A stretch of 64,000 nucleotides of DNA from Paracoccaceae bacterium (GCA_029243395.1 JAQWSE010000013.1:62001-126000), one strand, 5' to 3'; positions 42,910-52,156 are shown, counted from the stretch's first letter. The notes: generated by a model not told the origin, from the sequence alone. Made by a program: numbers and translations.

Positions 42910-43767
42910 TCACAATTTGATCTCTAATCCATCACGGCCCACTAACGTTTGGCCTGACCAACCTTTCTGAGATCGATCTACCCAAACTTTTTGATCGTAA
43001 GCAGGGTCATCATTTGGTATTAGGTGATTAAGAATTAACATTCTGCAATTTGCGATCCTCGCTATTTCCATTACCTTTTCCAAAGGCGTGTGTGCTCGTA
43101 GCAAATGGTTTCTCAATTTGTCTCCGAGCCCTGTTTTCTTAACCAAAGTATCAATGTAATCGGTTAGTATGGCTTCATGAACAAGAATATCAGAATTCCT
43201 GGCAAAATCGGCTAATGGAGGAAAGAAATGAGTGTCTCCAGAAAAAGTTATACTTTTTGATCCTACAATCTTAAAAGCAAAGCATTCTTCCATTGGTGGG
43301 TGTGGAACTTCTAGGAAAAAGACCTGTAGTTTGTCTAATACTAGAGGTTGATCTGATAAACTATGAATATTTACAAATTTTTCTAATGGTGTGCGATCTT
43401 CGTTCAATATTCTGTTATTAATATCTAGAGCCATAGATGCTATGAAATTATTCCAATATTTAACTAATCCTGATGGGCCGTAGACGTTAATAGATGAGTT
43501 GAGTCCCGTTGTCCAAGCTGTGTGAATTAAAGGGCCTAATTCCAAGATGTGATCCGAATGTAAGTGGGTGATAAAAATGGTTGATAAGGTTTTGAGATCA
43601 AATCCAGTGTTGACCAACCCTCTAGTGACCCCAAGCCCTGCATCTACAAGTATCTTTTGTCCATCCAACAGTAGTAAGGAAGAGGTAGGCATGGAGCCAT
43701 TAGGTCTTATAGCTGGCCCTCCCTTAGTTCCTAGCAGTATAAGCTTATTTCGGTTTTTTTCATTCAT
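42910..43767 (-). CDS. Metallo-beta-lactamase-fold hydrolase, RNase Z/arylsulfatase-like
   Basis: A 285-residue cytosolic MBL-fold enzyme with the intact ligand motif THLHSDH near residue 67. The later ligands are visible in FSGDTHFFPPL (Asp) and in LILNHLIP (His), and VHEAI marks the usual helix. The short N-terminal NKLILLGTKGGPAIRPNG and the absence of the RNase Z exosite arm place it with the RNase Z-like/alkylsulfatase-like small hydrolases. The substrate is unknown. The gene is convergent with the 199-residue protein. Confidence 0.85.
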   Translation of the reverse strand: MNEKNRNKLILLGTKGGPAIRPNGSMPTSSLLLLDGQKILVDAGLGVTRGLVNTGFDLKTLSTIFITHLHSDHILELGPLIHTAWTTGLNSSINVYGPSGLVKYWNNFIASMALDINNRILNEDRTPLEKFVNIHSLSDQPLVLDKLQVFFLEVPHPPMEECFAFKIVGSKSITFSGDTHFFPPLADFARNSDILVHEAILTDYIDTLVKKTGLGDKLRNHLLRAHTPLEKVMEIARIANCRMLILNHLIPNDDPAYDQKVWVDRSQKGWSGQTLVGRDGLEIKL

Positions 43768-43843
43768 GCTCGAAAGATTTCACCAGTTATTTCGTTCAAA
43801 GTAGATAAGCCCAAATATTGCTGTTCCATCAAGTTTGGTCATA

Positions 43844-44227
43844 TTATGAAGCACTAAGAGCACATTTTGCTTGGATTGCAGTCAACCCTTCAAAGGTTGA
43901 TACTACATGGTGAAATAAACCATTCTCATATAAAAGTGATTGAGCTGGTTCAAAAGCATAGAACTTGTTTTTACTGACAAAGATCAGAGGGATACTTTCA
44001 TCTGTAATGTAACCAATCTTTCCAAAGGTTAAGATGTCATTTTTTATAACAAAATGGACTTTTCCTGGTAAGAATTGGGTTAGTTTCCCGTCTTTATCCA
44101 CAGATAGTACCGCTTGAGTATCACAGCTAAACGATAATTCCTCTCCAGTTGCCGAATTTAATCTTTCTCCATATATAAATGTTAAGAAAATAAAATTAAA
44201 AAAGAAAAATCGCATTAAAGATTGCAT
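43844..44227 (-). CDS. Small exported protein of unknown function
   Basis: I do not recognise the family. From ATG 44227 it has 127 residues and begins with a signal peptide (a strongly hydrophobic FFFFNFIFLTFIYG stretch). The remaining domain of about 100 residues is predicted beta-rich with two Cys (FSCDTQ and IQAKCAL) that could form a disulfide. It follows the IclR gene on the same strand; a longer reading from 44260 would overlap that gene and push the signal peptide inward, so the shorter start is favoured. A link to the regulator is possible but unproven. Confidence 0.5.
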   Translation of the reverse strand: MQSLMRFFFFNFIFLTFIYGERLNSATGEELSFSCDTQAVLSVDKDGKLTQFLPGKVHFVIKNDILTFGKIGYITDESIPLIFVSKNKFYAFEPAQSLLYENGLFHHVVSTFEGLTAIQAKCALSAS

Positions 44228-44249
44228 TTTGTTACCACAAACCATTTTA

Positions 44250-45026
44250 TTAACTTGCAAGAGCTATGGTTCCATTTGCCCACGCATTCCTATTATATAC
44301 TAAGTCCCCAAGTTCCTTTGACAACTCTATTAGATAAGCACCAATTTTTTCTCTGAAACCACTAGTAAACAATTGGAGGGGACCGGTCGCCCCTAAGCTC
44401 AGGAAAACACCCAGGTCTTGAACAAAAACTGGTGCTGCTACAGAACACATTCCTACTTCAATTTCTTGGATGCATTCAGCATACCCCTTGGCTCGTATAT
44501 TTTTAAATTCAGTTTGAAGCAGATTTGAATTTGTTCTTGTATTTCGGGTGTAGCTTTTTAATCGACTACGAATAATACTGAGTTGAAAAGACTCACTTGA
44601 GAATGCTGCTATAACTTTTGCACAGGAACATGCGTGGAGGGGTCTGAATCCGAATCCTGGATGTAAAAAGGATACTTGGCTATTTTTAGGTGTTTCTACA
44701 TAGATTATTTCAACACCCTTTTTCCGGAGACGAGAAAGAAAAAAAGTTATACCAAACTTCTGTGTGGATTTCTTCAAAAGGGGCTCTGTTATAGAACTAA
44801 TATCTAAATCTTGATGATTAAGTTTAACCAATTGCTTCAACCTTTCCCCTAAGATAAATTTATTCTCTTTTCCTTTAATTAATAGGTCATCTTTGACTAG
44901 GTCTTGAACCAATTTATAACAACTAGGTTTTGGGAAGTTTGTTGATTCACTTATTTCTCTAACAGAAAGGGGTTTTCCAGCTCGTGCTACTACTTCTAGT
45001 ATATTTAGCAATCTTGGTAAATACAT
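44250..45026 (-). CDS. IclR-family transcriptional regulator
   Basis: A 258-residue regulator. Residues about 1-65 form the winged helix-turn-helix (LNILEVVARAGKPLSVREISESTNFPKPSCYKLVQDL), and the rest is the IclR effector domain with PLHACSCAKVIAAF and the ECIQEIEVGMCSVAAPVF segment that surrounds the ligand pocket. It is divergent from the methanethiol oxidase gene over 93 bases, in which a 15-base perfect palindrome lies. IclR regulators typically control the adjacent catabolic operon, so it probably senses a sulfur compound or breakdown product of the MtoX pathway. Confidence 0.88.
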   Translation of the reverse strand: MYLPRLLNILEVVARAGKPLSVREISESTNFPKPSCYKLVQDLVKDDLLIKGKENKFILGERLKQLVKLNHQDLDISSITEPLLKKSTQKFGITFFLSRLRKKGVEIIYVETPKNSQVSFLHPGFGFRPLHACSCAKVIAAFSSESFQLSIIRSRLKSYTRNTRTNSNLLQTEFKNIRAKGYAECIQEIEVGMCSVAAPVFVQDLGVFLSLGATGPLQLFTSGFREKIGAYLIELSKELGDLVYNRNAWANGTIALAS

Positions 45027-45059
45027 TCTGATTTATTTTATCTTCTTGTAATAATTTAA

Positions 45060-45074
45060 TATCATATTATGATA
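45060..45074. promoter_or_regulatory. Putative IclR operator
   Basis: A perfect 15-base palindrome, TATCATATTATGATA, sits between the IclR gene start at 45026 and the methanethiol oxidase start at 45120. IclR proteins bind short imperfect palindromes in such divergent regions, so this is the best operator candidate; AT-rich composition makes a chance palindrome possible. Confidence 0.45.
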
Positions 45075-45119
45075 AGAAAAATATTATTTCAATGATATAT
45101 TTAATTGGGAGGAGAAATA

Positions 45120-46481
45120 ATGCATGATGGAAATATGTGCTGTGGACCGGGATACTCTTCTCCTGAGGAAGCCATTGCAGGGCCTAGGGAAAAAATTCTG
45201 TATACGATAGCTATATATACGGGCACAGGAATTCAAAAACCAGATTATCTCGCTACAATTGATTGTGATCCAGATAGCTCTGACTACGGGAAAGTAATCC
45301 ATCGTTTAGAGATGCCAGGCATAGGCGATGAGCTGCATCACATGGGTTGGAATGCCTGTTCGTCATGTCATGATGATGCGAGTATGTCTCGCAAGTACCT
45401 TCTTTTGCCTGGGGTGCGATCTAACAATATTCATGTTGTTGATACAGCGACTAATCCACGGGCTCCTATTTTGCATAAAGTGATTGACGGTGCAGAGATT
45501 AAGTCCAAGACTGATCTTAGTGGACCGCACACAGTACACTGTTTGGGCAGTGAAATAATCATCTCTTTCTTGGGTAATGCTAAGGGCGAAGCCCCAGGAG
45601 GTTATTTACATTTGAGCAAGGACTTTCAAATTGTTGGCCGTTGGGAAAATTCCATGGGAAAAATCAAGTTTGGTTATGATTTCTGGTACCAACCACGCCA
45701 CAATGTTATGGTCTCGTCTGAGTGGGCGGCCCCGAATACTTTTATGCCAGGTTTTGATCTCGAAGAGGTTGGTCATCTAAAGTATGGACGCGAACTCCAC
45801 TTTTGGGATTTCAAGAAAAGAGAACCTATAGAGTCTTTCTATCTGGGTGAAGATGGTTTGGTTCCATTAGAAGTTAAATTTCATCATAATCCTGAAAGTA
45901 CGCATGGTTTTTGTGGAGCAGCACTTAGTACTAACGTCATTCATTGGTGGAAAAATGCTGATGGCAAGTGGGAATGGGAAAAGATAATCGATGTTGAAAA
46001 TGAACCACATCCAGAATGGCCTATTCCATTACCTGGGGTGATGTCAGCAATTCTAGTATCGATGGATGATAAGTACCTTTATCTTAACAACTGGCTTCAC
46101 GGGGATATGCGCCAGTATGATATTTCCAATTCTCACAAACCAGTTTTGACTGGTCAGGTTTGGATGGGAGGCTTATTAGGAAAGGCATCTGAAGTTAATG
46201 GAGTCAAAGTAGCAGGTGGGCCACAGATGTTCCAACTTTCTCTAGATGGTAAACGGCTTTACGTCACGACTTCACTTTTTTCGACATGGGATAATCAGTT
46301 TTATCCTGAAATTCGAAAACAAGGGGGTGTCATGCTGATGATTGATTGTGATCCCGTAAATGGAGGCATGGAGATTAACCCAAAGTTCATCGTAGATTTT
46401 GGGAAGGAACCGAATGGACCAAGCCGTTGTCATGAGACCCGTTATCCTGGTGGAGATTGTACTAGCGATATCTGGATTTAG
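45120..46481 (+). CDS. mtoX: Methanethiol oxidase, selenium-binding protein family (SBP56/MtoX)
   Basis: A 453-residue member of the SELENBP1/MtoX family, which oxidises methanethiol to formaldehyde, hydrogen sulfide and hydrogen peroxide. Diagnostic parts are CCGPGYSSPEEAIAGPREK at the start, HHMGWNACSSCHDD, KYLLLPGVRSNNIHVVDT, KSKTDLSGPHTVHCLGS and LYLNNWLHGDMRQYDIS. Length equals the usual family size, and no signal peptide is seen. ATG 45120 follows GGGAGGAGAAATA. It is divergent from an IclR regulator and 40 bases before a CoA-binding gene. It would close a DMSP demethylation route if the DmdA-like cluster makes methanethiol. Confidence 0.9.
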   Translation: MHDGNMCCGPGYSSPEEAIAGPREKILYTIAIYTGTGIQKPDYLATIDCDPDSSDYGKVIHRLEMPGIGDELHHMGWNACSSCHDDASMSRKYLLLPGVRSNNIHVVDTATNPRAPILHKVIDGAEIKSKTDLSGPHTVHCLGSEIIISFLGNAKGEAPGGYLHLSKDFQIVGRWENSMGKIKFGYDFWYQPRHNVMVSSEWAAPNTFMPGFDLEEVGHLKYGRELHFWDFKKREPIESFYLGEDGLVPLEVKFHHNPESTHGFCGAALSTNVIHWWKNADGKWEWEKIIDVENEPHPEWPIPLPGVMSAILVSMDDKYLYLNNWLHGDMRQYDISNSHKPVLTGQVWMGGLLGKASEVNGVKVAGGPQMFQLSLDGKRLYVTTSLFSTWDNQFYPEIRKQGGVMLMIDCDPVNGGMEINPKFIVDFGKEPNGPSRCHETRYPGGDCTSDIWI

Positions 46482-46521
46482 AATAGTGGGTACATAACTT
46501 TTGAAACAAAGGAGTTATATT

Positions 46522-46971
46522 ATGAATCACGATGAACCTTATGCTGAAAGTTATCTGGCAAAAATTTTGAGCTCAGTCAAAACTATAGCAATGGTTGGAG
46601 CAAGTAATGATCGTACAAAATTTTCTTATGGTGTTCTTAGAGTTTTACATGAAACCGGGTACGAAATGATACCCGTTAATCCAAGTTTAGTAGGTAGAGA
46701 AATTAGAGGACTCAAAGTCTTTCCAAGCCTTGAATCCATTAATAAAAAGGTTGATATGGTCCAAGTGTTCCGTAGAGCAGATGATTTTCCAAAAATTGCA
46801 GAAGAGGCTGTTGAAATTGGAGCAGAGGTTCTTTGGGGTCAAATTGGAGTTAAACATCCTGAGGCGGCTAAAATTGCTGAACAAGCTGGTTTAAAGGTAG
46901 TCATGAATCGGTGCCCAAAAATTGAATTGTTTCGACCTTTCTGGAAGCCAAGATTAGACTTGCCCCTCTAA
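46522..46971 (+). CDS. CoA-binding domain protein (YccU-like)
   Basis: A 149-residue Rossmann-fold protein. TIAMVGASNDRTKFSYGVLRVLHETGYEMIPVNP is the CoA-binding signature at residues about 18-52, and VLWGQIGVKHPEAAKIAEQAGLKVVMNRCPKIE completes the fold, with the conserved Cys near the end. Its role is unknown; such proteins bind CoA or free thiols. The ATG at 46522 is preceded by AAAGGAG. It lies 40 bases downstream of methanethiol oxidase on the same strand and is very likely cotranscribed. Confidence 0.87.
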   Translation: MNHDEPYAESYLAKILSSVKTIAMVGASNDRTKFSYGVLRVLHETGYEMIPVNPSLVGREIRGLKVFPSLESINKKVDMVQVFRRADDFPKIAEEAVEIGAEVLWGQIGVKHPEAAKIAEQAGLKVVMNRCPKIELFRPFWKPRLDLPL

Positions 46972-47029
46972 ATCTTAATCCGAAACATTTTAGAAAAAGT
47001 ATGAAAGTGTCACTCAGTATAAATGGAAC

Positions 47030-47506
47030 TTATGGTCCTTTGTCTGCATAAGATTTGGGGTTTTTAAAAATTAAAAGTGTCGGCTCCATTGTAATAATAC
47101 ACTTATCTTTTTGATTAAAACCCTGAACCTTGGCTTTTACAATACCCAGGTTAGGTTTCGAATTAGATTCTCTTCTTTCTAAAACTTTCCAAATACCAGT
47201 TATTTCATCGTTTGGCTTCAGTGGTAAAAGCCATTTAAGATTATCTACCCCTGGGGCGCCCATTGTGGCTGTATCGACCAAAAAATTATTACACATTAGA
47301 CGCATCATGATTGCGCAGGTATGCCATCCACAGGCGATAAGTCCCCCAAATGGAGATTCTTTTGCTAATACTGGATCAGTATGAAAATATTGTGGATCAA
47401 ATTCTCTTCCAAATTCTAGAATATCCTTTTCTGAAACTTTATGGGTTCCCAAAAATGCTTCCTGGCCTTCGCTAAAATCCTGCCAAAAATATTTGAAAGA
47501 TTTCAT
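47030..47506 (-). CDS. MaoC-family hot-dog dehydratase/hydratase
   Basis: A 158-residue hot-dog protein. It begins YFWQDFSEGQEAF and contains the hydratase-2 signature area EFDPQYFHTDPVLAKESPFGGLIACGWHTCAIMMRL, with the usual D-P-x-x-x-H and GGLIA. Such enzymes hydrate or dehydrate acyl-CoA thioesters. GAGTAGACAA precedes the ATG. It is a lone gene converging with the CoA-binding gene; the fatty-acid or catabolic pathway is not fixed by the context. Confidence 0.87.
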   Translation of the reverse strand: MKSFKYFWQDFSEGQEAFLGTHKVSEKDILEFGREFDPQYFHTDPVLAKESPFGGLIACGWHTCAIMMRLMCNNFLVDTATMGAPGVDNLKWLLPLKPNDEITGIWKVLERRESNSKPNLGIVKAKVQGFNQKDKCIITMEPTLLIFKNPKSYADKGP

Positions 47507-47708
47507 TTGTCTACTCCAACTAATCCGTAAGAAATTATAGTAAATAACCTTAGATAATTACTCAATATTTAGTTAAGTCATTAGTCTCAGCTTTCTATGT
47601 ATATAATCAAAAAAAGCGACCTCAATTGGTAGTAAATTGTTAAGAATTTATTTGATGTTTTTGATGGAAAATTTTTTGATTAGTTAATCTACAATAATGT
47701 TGAGGTTA

Positions 47709-48584
47709 TTAAATCAATATTTGCTTAAGTTTGTCACGCATTTTCTCAGGTATAGGTACTGACTTTCTAGTCTTCAGGTCCATTGTTATAATGACTGAAT
47801 CTGCTGCAGCCAACACTTCAGTAGTGCTAATATCAATAAACCAATGAGTCCAAGTGTAGATTTTTTCAGTGATATGTCTAAGGCCGCTTTTTAAGGTCAC
47901 TCCATTACCAACCTCGACAAAACGATTAAAGCGAAATTCATATTCTAATGCCACCCCGCCAATATTTGTATCTTCAATCGAATGCCCTCCCTCCAAGAGC
48001 AGGTGAGGTACTGCTTTAGATACTATTCCCATGTAGTCTGCGGCATTTAACTGAGTGAATTCATTGGAGTTCTTTCGTGTGGCTATGCCACAAAAAGAAT
48101 CTAATATGTTCGATTTCTTATTTTTACTCAGGCTGGTTAAATCCAAGATAGGTAAATTTGCGAGGCCCTTTTTTAAGCCGTGTCCTGGGACGGAAAATTT
48201 TGGTAAAGGCCTATCTGTGTCAATCCCTGACAAAGATAGCTTATTCTTGTTTCGGGTTGCGTCACACGTAAAATTCAAAAGAAAAGCAGCGCTAATTGCG
48301 TTTTTTTTCAGGTTATGCATTTCAAGGAAAACCACTATTTTACTATGACTTACGTAAACCAGGTTTATCGAGATTTGAAAGGGAGTAGCCAAGGTTTGCT
48401 CGCGCAAATATCTAATTAGTATTGTTTCCAAATTGAACATAGAATCTAAACTTTGCGATTTGTTGAGCCAATTTTTTTTCCTAAAATAAAGGTCACACGC
48501 ATTGAGTGCGTGCTGGACATAAAACTGTACATTCATATGGCCCATATTATCTATTTCATGTTGTTCTACGGAGTTTTTATACAT
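47709..48584 (-). CDS. Double hot-dog acyl-CoA thioesterase-like protein
   Basis: A 291-residue protein with two 4HBT-type hot-dog domains. The first begins NSVEQHEIDNMGHMNVQFYVQHALNA, with the D-x-x-GHMN signature; the second covers about residues 165-280 (VLEGGHSIEDTNIGGVALEYEFRFNRFVEVGNGVTL). The layout resembles thioesterases encoded in carnitine and betaine clusters, for example betainyl-CoA thioesterase, which is interesting given the MttB-like operon, though it lies 20 kb away. The ATG at 48584 is chosen over 48602 because the family starts near the first strand; neither has a clear ribosome site. Confidence 0.72.
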   Translation of the reverse strand: MYKNSVEQHEIDNMGHMNVQFYVQHALNACDLYFRKKNWLNKSQSLDSMFNLETILIRYLREQTLATPFQISINLVYVSHSKIVVFLEMHNLKKNAISAAFLLNFTCDATRNKNKLSLSGIDTDRPLPKFSVPGHGLKKGLANLPILDLTSLSKNKKSNILDSFCGIATRKNSNEFTQLNAADYMGIVSKAVPHLLLEGGHSIEDTNIGGVALEYEFRFNRFVEVGNGVTLKSGLRHITEKIYTWTHWFIDISTTEVLAAADSVIITMDLKTRKSVPIPEKMRDKLKQILI

Positions 48585-48644
48585 TTCGTTGATGATGCAC
48601 ATATAGATTTCTGATAATTATTAAAAGACTTAGAACAAAAAATT

Positions 48645-49115
48645 CTAATGGCGCCTGAATAGCCCCATGAGGCTTGCTTTTTCAATGGCCTTAAAGTGCA
48701 ATTGGAATCCAATTTGGGCTGCTGGAGTGTCTGCATGTGCTTCAATTTTTTCTTTGAGGCCGTAAACCGTGAATAAATATCGATGAGGGTGATCTCCTTC
48801 TGGAGGACATGGTCCACCATAACCATAACTTCCAAAGTCATTTTGGATTTGTAAAGAACTCGAGATACAAGAACTGTTTGTTTCGTTAAAATCTTTATCT
48901 ATATTAACTAAAACCCAGTGCCAAAAGCCACTTCCTGTTGGTGCATCAGGATCAAAGATAGTTATTGCATACTCTATTATATTATCTGAAAAACCTTCCC
49001 ATTTGAGATGTGGCCTTATGTTCTTCCCCGTACACCCAAAACCGTAATCATTGCTCAGGCTGTATTTTTTTCCTAGAAACTCGCCATCATTAAAATCAGG
49101 ACTTAATAACTTCAT
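48645..49115 (-). CDS. YbhB/YbcL (PEBP/Raf kinase inhibitor-like) protein
   Basis: A 156-residue phosphatidylethanolamine-binding-fold protein. Typical marks are NIRPHLKWEGF, YAITIFDPDAPTGSGFWHWVLVNID, the central GSYGYGGPCPPEGDHPHRYLFTVYGLKE motif and the C-terminal helix. Bacterial members are soluble proteins of unknown cellular role. AAAGGTACTCTG precedes the ATG. It is upstream of the hot-dog thioesterase on the same strand with a gap of 60 bases and may be cotranscribed. Confidence 0.9.
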   Translation of the reverse strand: MKLLSPDFNDGEFLGKKYSLSNDYGFGCTGKNIRPHLKWEGFSDNIIEYAITIFDPDAPTGSGFWHWVLVNIDKDFNETNSSCISSSLQIQNDFGSYGYGGPCPPEGDHPHRYLFTVYGLKEKIEAHADTPAAQIGFQLHFKAIEKASLMGLFRRH

Positions 49116-49272
49116 CAGAGTACCTTTTATTTTCCTAATACTTAAAAAATATTTAATAATGCTTATATGTAAAGATTAGTTAACAAAAATACCTTTTGTG
49201 TGTCAAAAAAATTAGTCGTTTGTTAGCACCTATGGCGGATTTTTTGAACCACAAAATTGGAGGATTCAACCA

Positions 49273-49677
49273 ATGCCCCAGATACCTCAAATAAAACGAC
49301 ATTTTAATGCGGGAGCTACTATCTATACAATTGGTGATAAGGCAGAAAGCGTATACTTAATTCATAGTGGTGAGGTAAGTATCTTGTCTACTCACGGACT
49401 GGAAATAGGAACCTTGGCAGACGGTGAAATGTTTGGAGAAGTAGGGAGAGTGATTGGTTCGCCAAGAACTGTGACTGCAAAAGCAAAGACAAGATGCATA
49501 ATTCATGAAATTGATTGGGAAATTGTTCAAAGCAAGCTTGCTGAAGCAGATCCTATATTAGTTGCCATTATTAGAGGCCTGGCTTTGAGAATTGGTGATG
49601 CTAATGATCTTACTGAAAAGTATTGGCGAGAATTAAGTATCTATAAATCACTGGAAGATACAGAGAAAAAGGAATAA
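49273..49677 (+). CDS. Cyclic-nucleotide-binding domain protein
   Basis: A 134-residue single CNB domain: HFNAGATIYTIGDKAESVYLIHSGEVSIL, GTLADGEMFGEVGRVIGSPRTVTAKAKTRCIIHEI. The phosphate-binding cassette is FGEVGRVIGSPRTVTA. It has no DNA-binding or catalytic partner domain, so it is probably a small regulator, possibly responding to the product of the class III cyclase at 12-14 kb; this is inference only. GGAGGATTCAACC precedes the ATG. Confidence 0.87.
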   Translation: MPQIPQIKRHFNAGATIYTIGDKAESVYLIHSGEVSILSTHGLEIGTLADGEMFGEVGRVIGSPRTVTAKAKTRCIIHEIDWEIVQSKLAEADPILVAIIRGLALRIGDANDLTEKYWRELSIYKSLEDTEKKE

Positions 49678-49703
49678 GTGCAAAGAATGTTCTGTAAGCA
49701 ACC

Positions 49704-50903
49704 TTAAGTATTGGGAAAACACGTAATTTCACGATTCTTTTTTTCTTGCCACAGGCCTAACGATCTGCGAGTTTTGTGCCCTATAAGGCCATCATGAGCG
49801 CCTACATCAAATCCGTGTTCTATTAGATTTTTCTGGAGTTGATACACTTGATCAATATTTGTCGCCAATGTGGCTTTCCAAGTTGCTTGGAAAGGCTTAT
49901 TGCGTGCACCTATTCTGTCTGAAAGATGGGCTACATATAGAGCGTAAAAATCTGAGTTATTGTACGCCTTCAAGACATAAAAATTTTTAGTAACAAGAAA
50001 TTTTGGACCGTATTCGCCTTTCGGATAAAGTAGTGATGCAGCAGTATTATTAGGGAAAGCACGGTTAGTTTCTTTTGTAACTTTACTTATCCCATGCTCA
50101 TGCCATTTTTTCATTTCTTTGATATTATCAGGGCCGCCTAGGTGACAGGCGAAATCTTTGGGTGTTTTAACTTCATAACCCCAACCTAGATCTTTTGCCC
50201 AACCGTTAATCTTGAGAAAGTTAGCAATAGAAGCTAGAACATCTTGTTTATTTTCCCAAATGTCAGTTTTCCCATCCAAATCAAAGTCTACACCTAATCG
50301 ATCATAGGAGGAAGGCATAAATTGCGGTTGCCCCATGGCCCCTAAAGAAGAACCATAAAGCTCAGAGTATTCTATTTCTTTCTTTTTTAACAAGTTAAGC
50401 AGCACCAGGAGTTCATCATAAAAAAATTTTTTTCTTTGAGAGGCATAAACTTGAAATGTAATACTTTTTAAGGTCATAAAATCTAGTTTTGCTCGACCAA
50501 AGTCGCTCTCTACTGCCCATATAGCTAATAATACATCTGCGGGAACTTGATATGCCTCTTCAATGTTAGAGAGAAATGTTTTATGGATTTTTTTGAAAGA
50601 TTTGGCGTGCAACGTTCTGTTCCAAAGTCTTTTCTCATTAAAATAGGATTCAGGAGACAAAAAATCTTTAGACCGGATTGAACTTAAGGTTTTATTAAGT
50701 GCGGTAAATTCTTTACCATTTAGTGCAATATTTTTTGTGATCTTTTCAAGAAAATCAATGTCGAAATTCTTGGATAGTTTCGGAATTAGTTCGATTCTTA
50801 ACCATTTATTGTAATCAGAGAAACTACTAGAAAGAGCTTTATTATTCTGAAAAACGATGGAAACAAGAATAAAAATGTATAGGGTTATTATTTTTGTAAA
50901 CAT
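49704..50903 (-). CDS. mltB: Lytic murein transglycosylase, MltB family
   Basis: A 399-residue exported peptidoglycan-cleaving enzyme. An N-terminal signal peptide (TKIITLYIFILVSIVFQ) leads into the lytic transglycosylase domain, where the catalytic Glu lies in LLAIWAVESDFGRAK and the SLGAMGQPQFMPSSYDRLGVDFDLDGKTDIW segment is typical of MltB. A C-terminal peptidoglycan-binding module (VYQLQKNLIEHGFDVGAHDGLIGHKTRRSLGLWQ) follows. No lipobox is seen. ATG 50903 is chosen over 50927 because it places the signal peptide at the start; no strong ribosome site stands before either. Confidence 0.88.
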   Translation of the reverse strand: MFTKIITLYIFILVSIVFQNNKALSSSFSDYNKWLRIELIPKLSKNFDIDFLEKITKNIALNGKEFTALNKTLSSIRSKDFLSPESYFNEKRLWNRTLHAKSFKKIHKTFLSNIEEAYQVPADVLLAIWAVESDFGRAKLDFMTLKSITFQVYASQRKKFFYDELLVLLNLLKKKEIEYSELYGSSLGAMGQPQFMPSSYDRLGVDFDLDGKTDIWENKQDVLASIANFLKINGWAKDLGWGYEVKTPKDFACHLGGPDNIKEMKKWHEHGISKVTKETNRAFPNNTAASLLYPKGEYGPKFLVTKNFYVLKAYNNSDFYALYVAHLSDRIGARNKPFQATWKATLATNIDQVYQLQKNLIEHGFDVGAHDGLIGHKTRRSLGLWQEKKNREITCFPNT

Positions 50904-51032
50904 CTTTATTTTTTTGCATTTTACCATTATTGGTTTGTTTTAAGTAAAAGATATTTTAATTACTTTTATTAACATTTAATCGATATAATTACTATTTATA
51001 CTAATTTTTAAAGTAAAATTTTGGATAAAATT

Positions 51033-52046
51033 ATGCAGTTTCCAATAATAGGTATTACAATGGGGGATCCAGCCGGAATCGGACCAGAGATAATTGCTAA
51101 ATTTTTTCGTCTTCAGAAAGAGAGTCCCAATCAATTTATTGTTTTTGGCTCACCTGATATAATTCAAAAGTCATTCCAGAAAGAACATGTGAAAGTTCCA
51201 TGTCATGTTATTGATAGCATAGACAAAATTAAACCTATGCCTATTAGGGACGGTATTTTCATCCACCAAACTGCTGATGTTGAAGGAAAATTACCAATCG
51301 GTTGTGTAAGTAGCAGGTGTGGATGGGCTGCCTATGATGCGATTATTCAAGCAGTTAATGCTGCAAATTCAGGAGTTTTACAGGCAATCGTAACAGCTCC
51401 AATAAACAAAGAGTCATTGAAAAAAGCTTCGGTGAAATACATTGGTCATACCGAAATGCTCGCTCGGTTTTCCAAAAGCCCGGAAGTTTTTATGCTCATG
51501 GTTAATGATGTTCTTAGGGTTGTTCTGTGTACCATTCATGTTTCATTGCGGGAATCTATAAATCTTTTGGATGAAAAAATTGTCTACCGCACGATAATCG
51601 CAGCTAAAACTGCTTGTGCTAATTTGGGTTTAGAGCAAGCTAGAATTGCTGTAGCTGGACTAAATCCTCATGCGGGCGAGAATGGATTAATGGGTAGAGA
51701 AGAATGTCTCATCATTAAACCTGCAGTGGATAAGGCTATTAGTGAGGGTATCAATGTTACTGGTCCCTTACCGCCAGATACTGTGTTTTTGAAGGCTAGA
51801 GAGGGCAATTTTGATATAGTAGTGGCTCAGTATCATGATCAAGGTTTAATCCCTTTTAAGTATTTAGGGCTGGACACTGGTGTCAATATAACGATGGGTT
51901 TGCCATTTGTTAGGACAAGTCCGGACCATGGCACTGCTTTTGAAATTGCTGGCAAGGGATTGGCAAATCCAAGTAGTTTCATTAAGGCGGTTTCTCATGC
52001 AACTAGCATGACTAATTTGATTTCAAAAACAGGTGCAAAAATATGA
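51033..52046 (+). CDS. pdxA: 4-hydroxythreonine-4-phosphate dehydrogenase PdxA
   Basis: A 337-residue NAD-dependent enzyme of vitamin B6 synthesis. The opening ITMGDPAGIGPEI, the TAPINKESLKKASVKYIGHTEML segment, GLNPHAGENGLMGREE and AQYHDQGLIPFKYLG carry the conserved metal-binding His residues. ATG 51033 fits the family N-terminus; the TTG four codons earlier is possible. The operon partners usual for pdxA (surA, ksgA) are absent here; the gene sits alone between mltB and htpG, so a PdxA2-like catabolic paralogue cannot be excluded. Confidence 0.88.
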   Translation: MQFPIIGITMGDPAGIGPEIIAKFFRLQKESPNQFIVFGSPDIIQKSFQKEHVKVPCHVIDSIDKIKPMPIRDGIFIHQTADVEGKLPIGCVSSRCGWAAYDAIIQAVNAANSGVLQAIVTAPINKESLKKASVKYIGHTEMLARFSKSPEVFMLMVNDVLRVVLCTIHVSLRESINLLDEKIVYRTIIAAKTACANLGLEQARIAVAGLNPHAGENGLMGREECLIIKPAVDKAISEGINVTGPLPPDTVFLKAREGNFDIVVAQYHDQGLIPFKYLGLDTGVNITMGLPFVRTSPDHGTAFEIAGKGLANPSSFIKAVSHATSMTNLISKTGAKI

Positions 52047-52156
52047 TAACTGTATAATAGCTGGGTTTAAAACGTTCTGTTAAATATGATTACAGGATTC
52101 TAAGATATATAGATTCTTAACAATCTATCCAATTTTACCAAAAGTTTTTCCAGGGA

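Noticed and set aside
51033-52046. PdxA2-like catabolic dehydrogenase rather than PdxA
   Set aside because: Motifs and length fit both; without catabolic neighbours the biosynthetic PdxA is the simpler reading.
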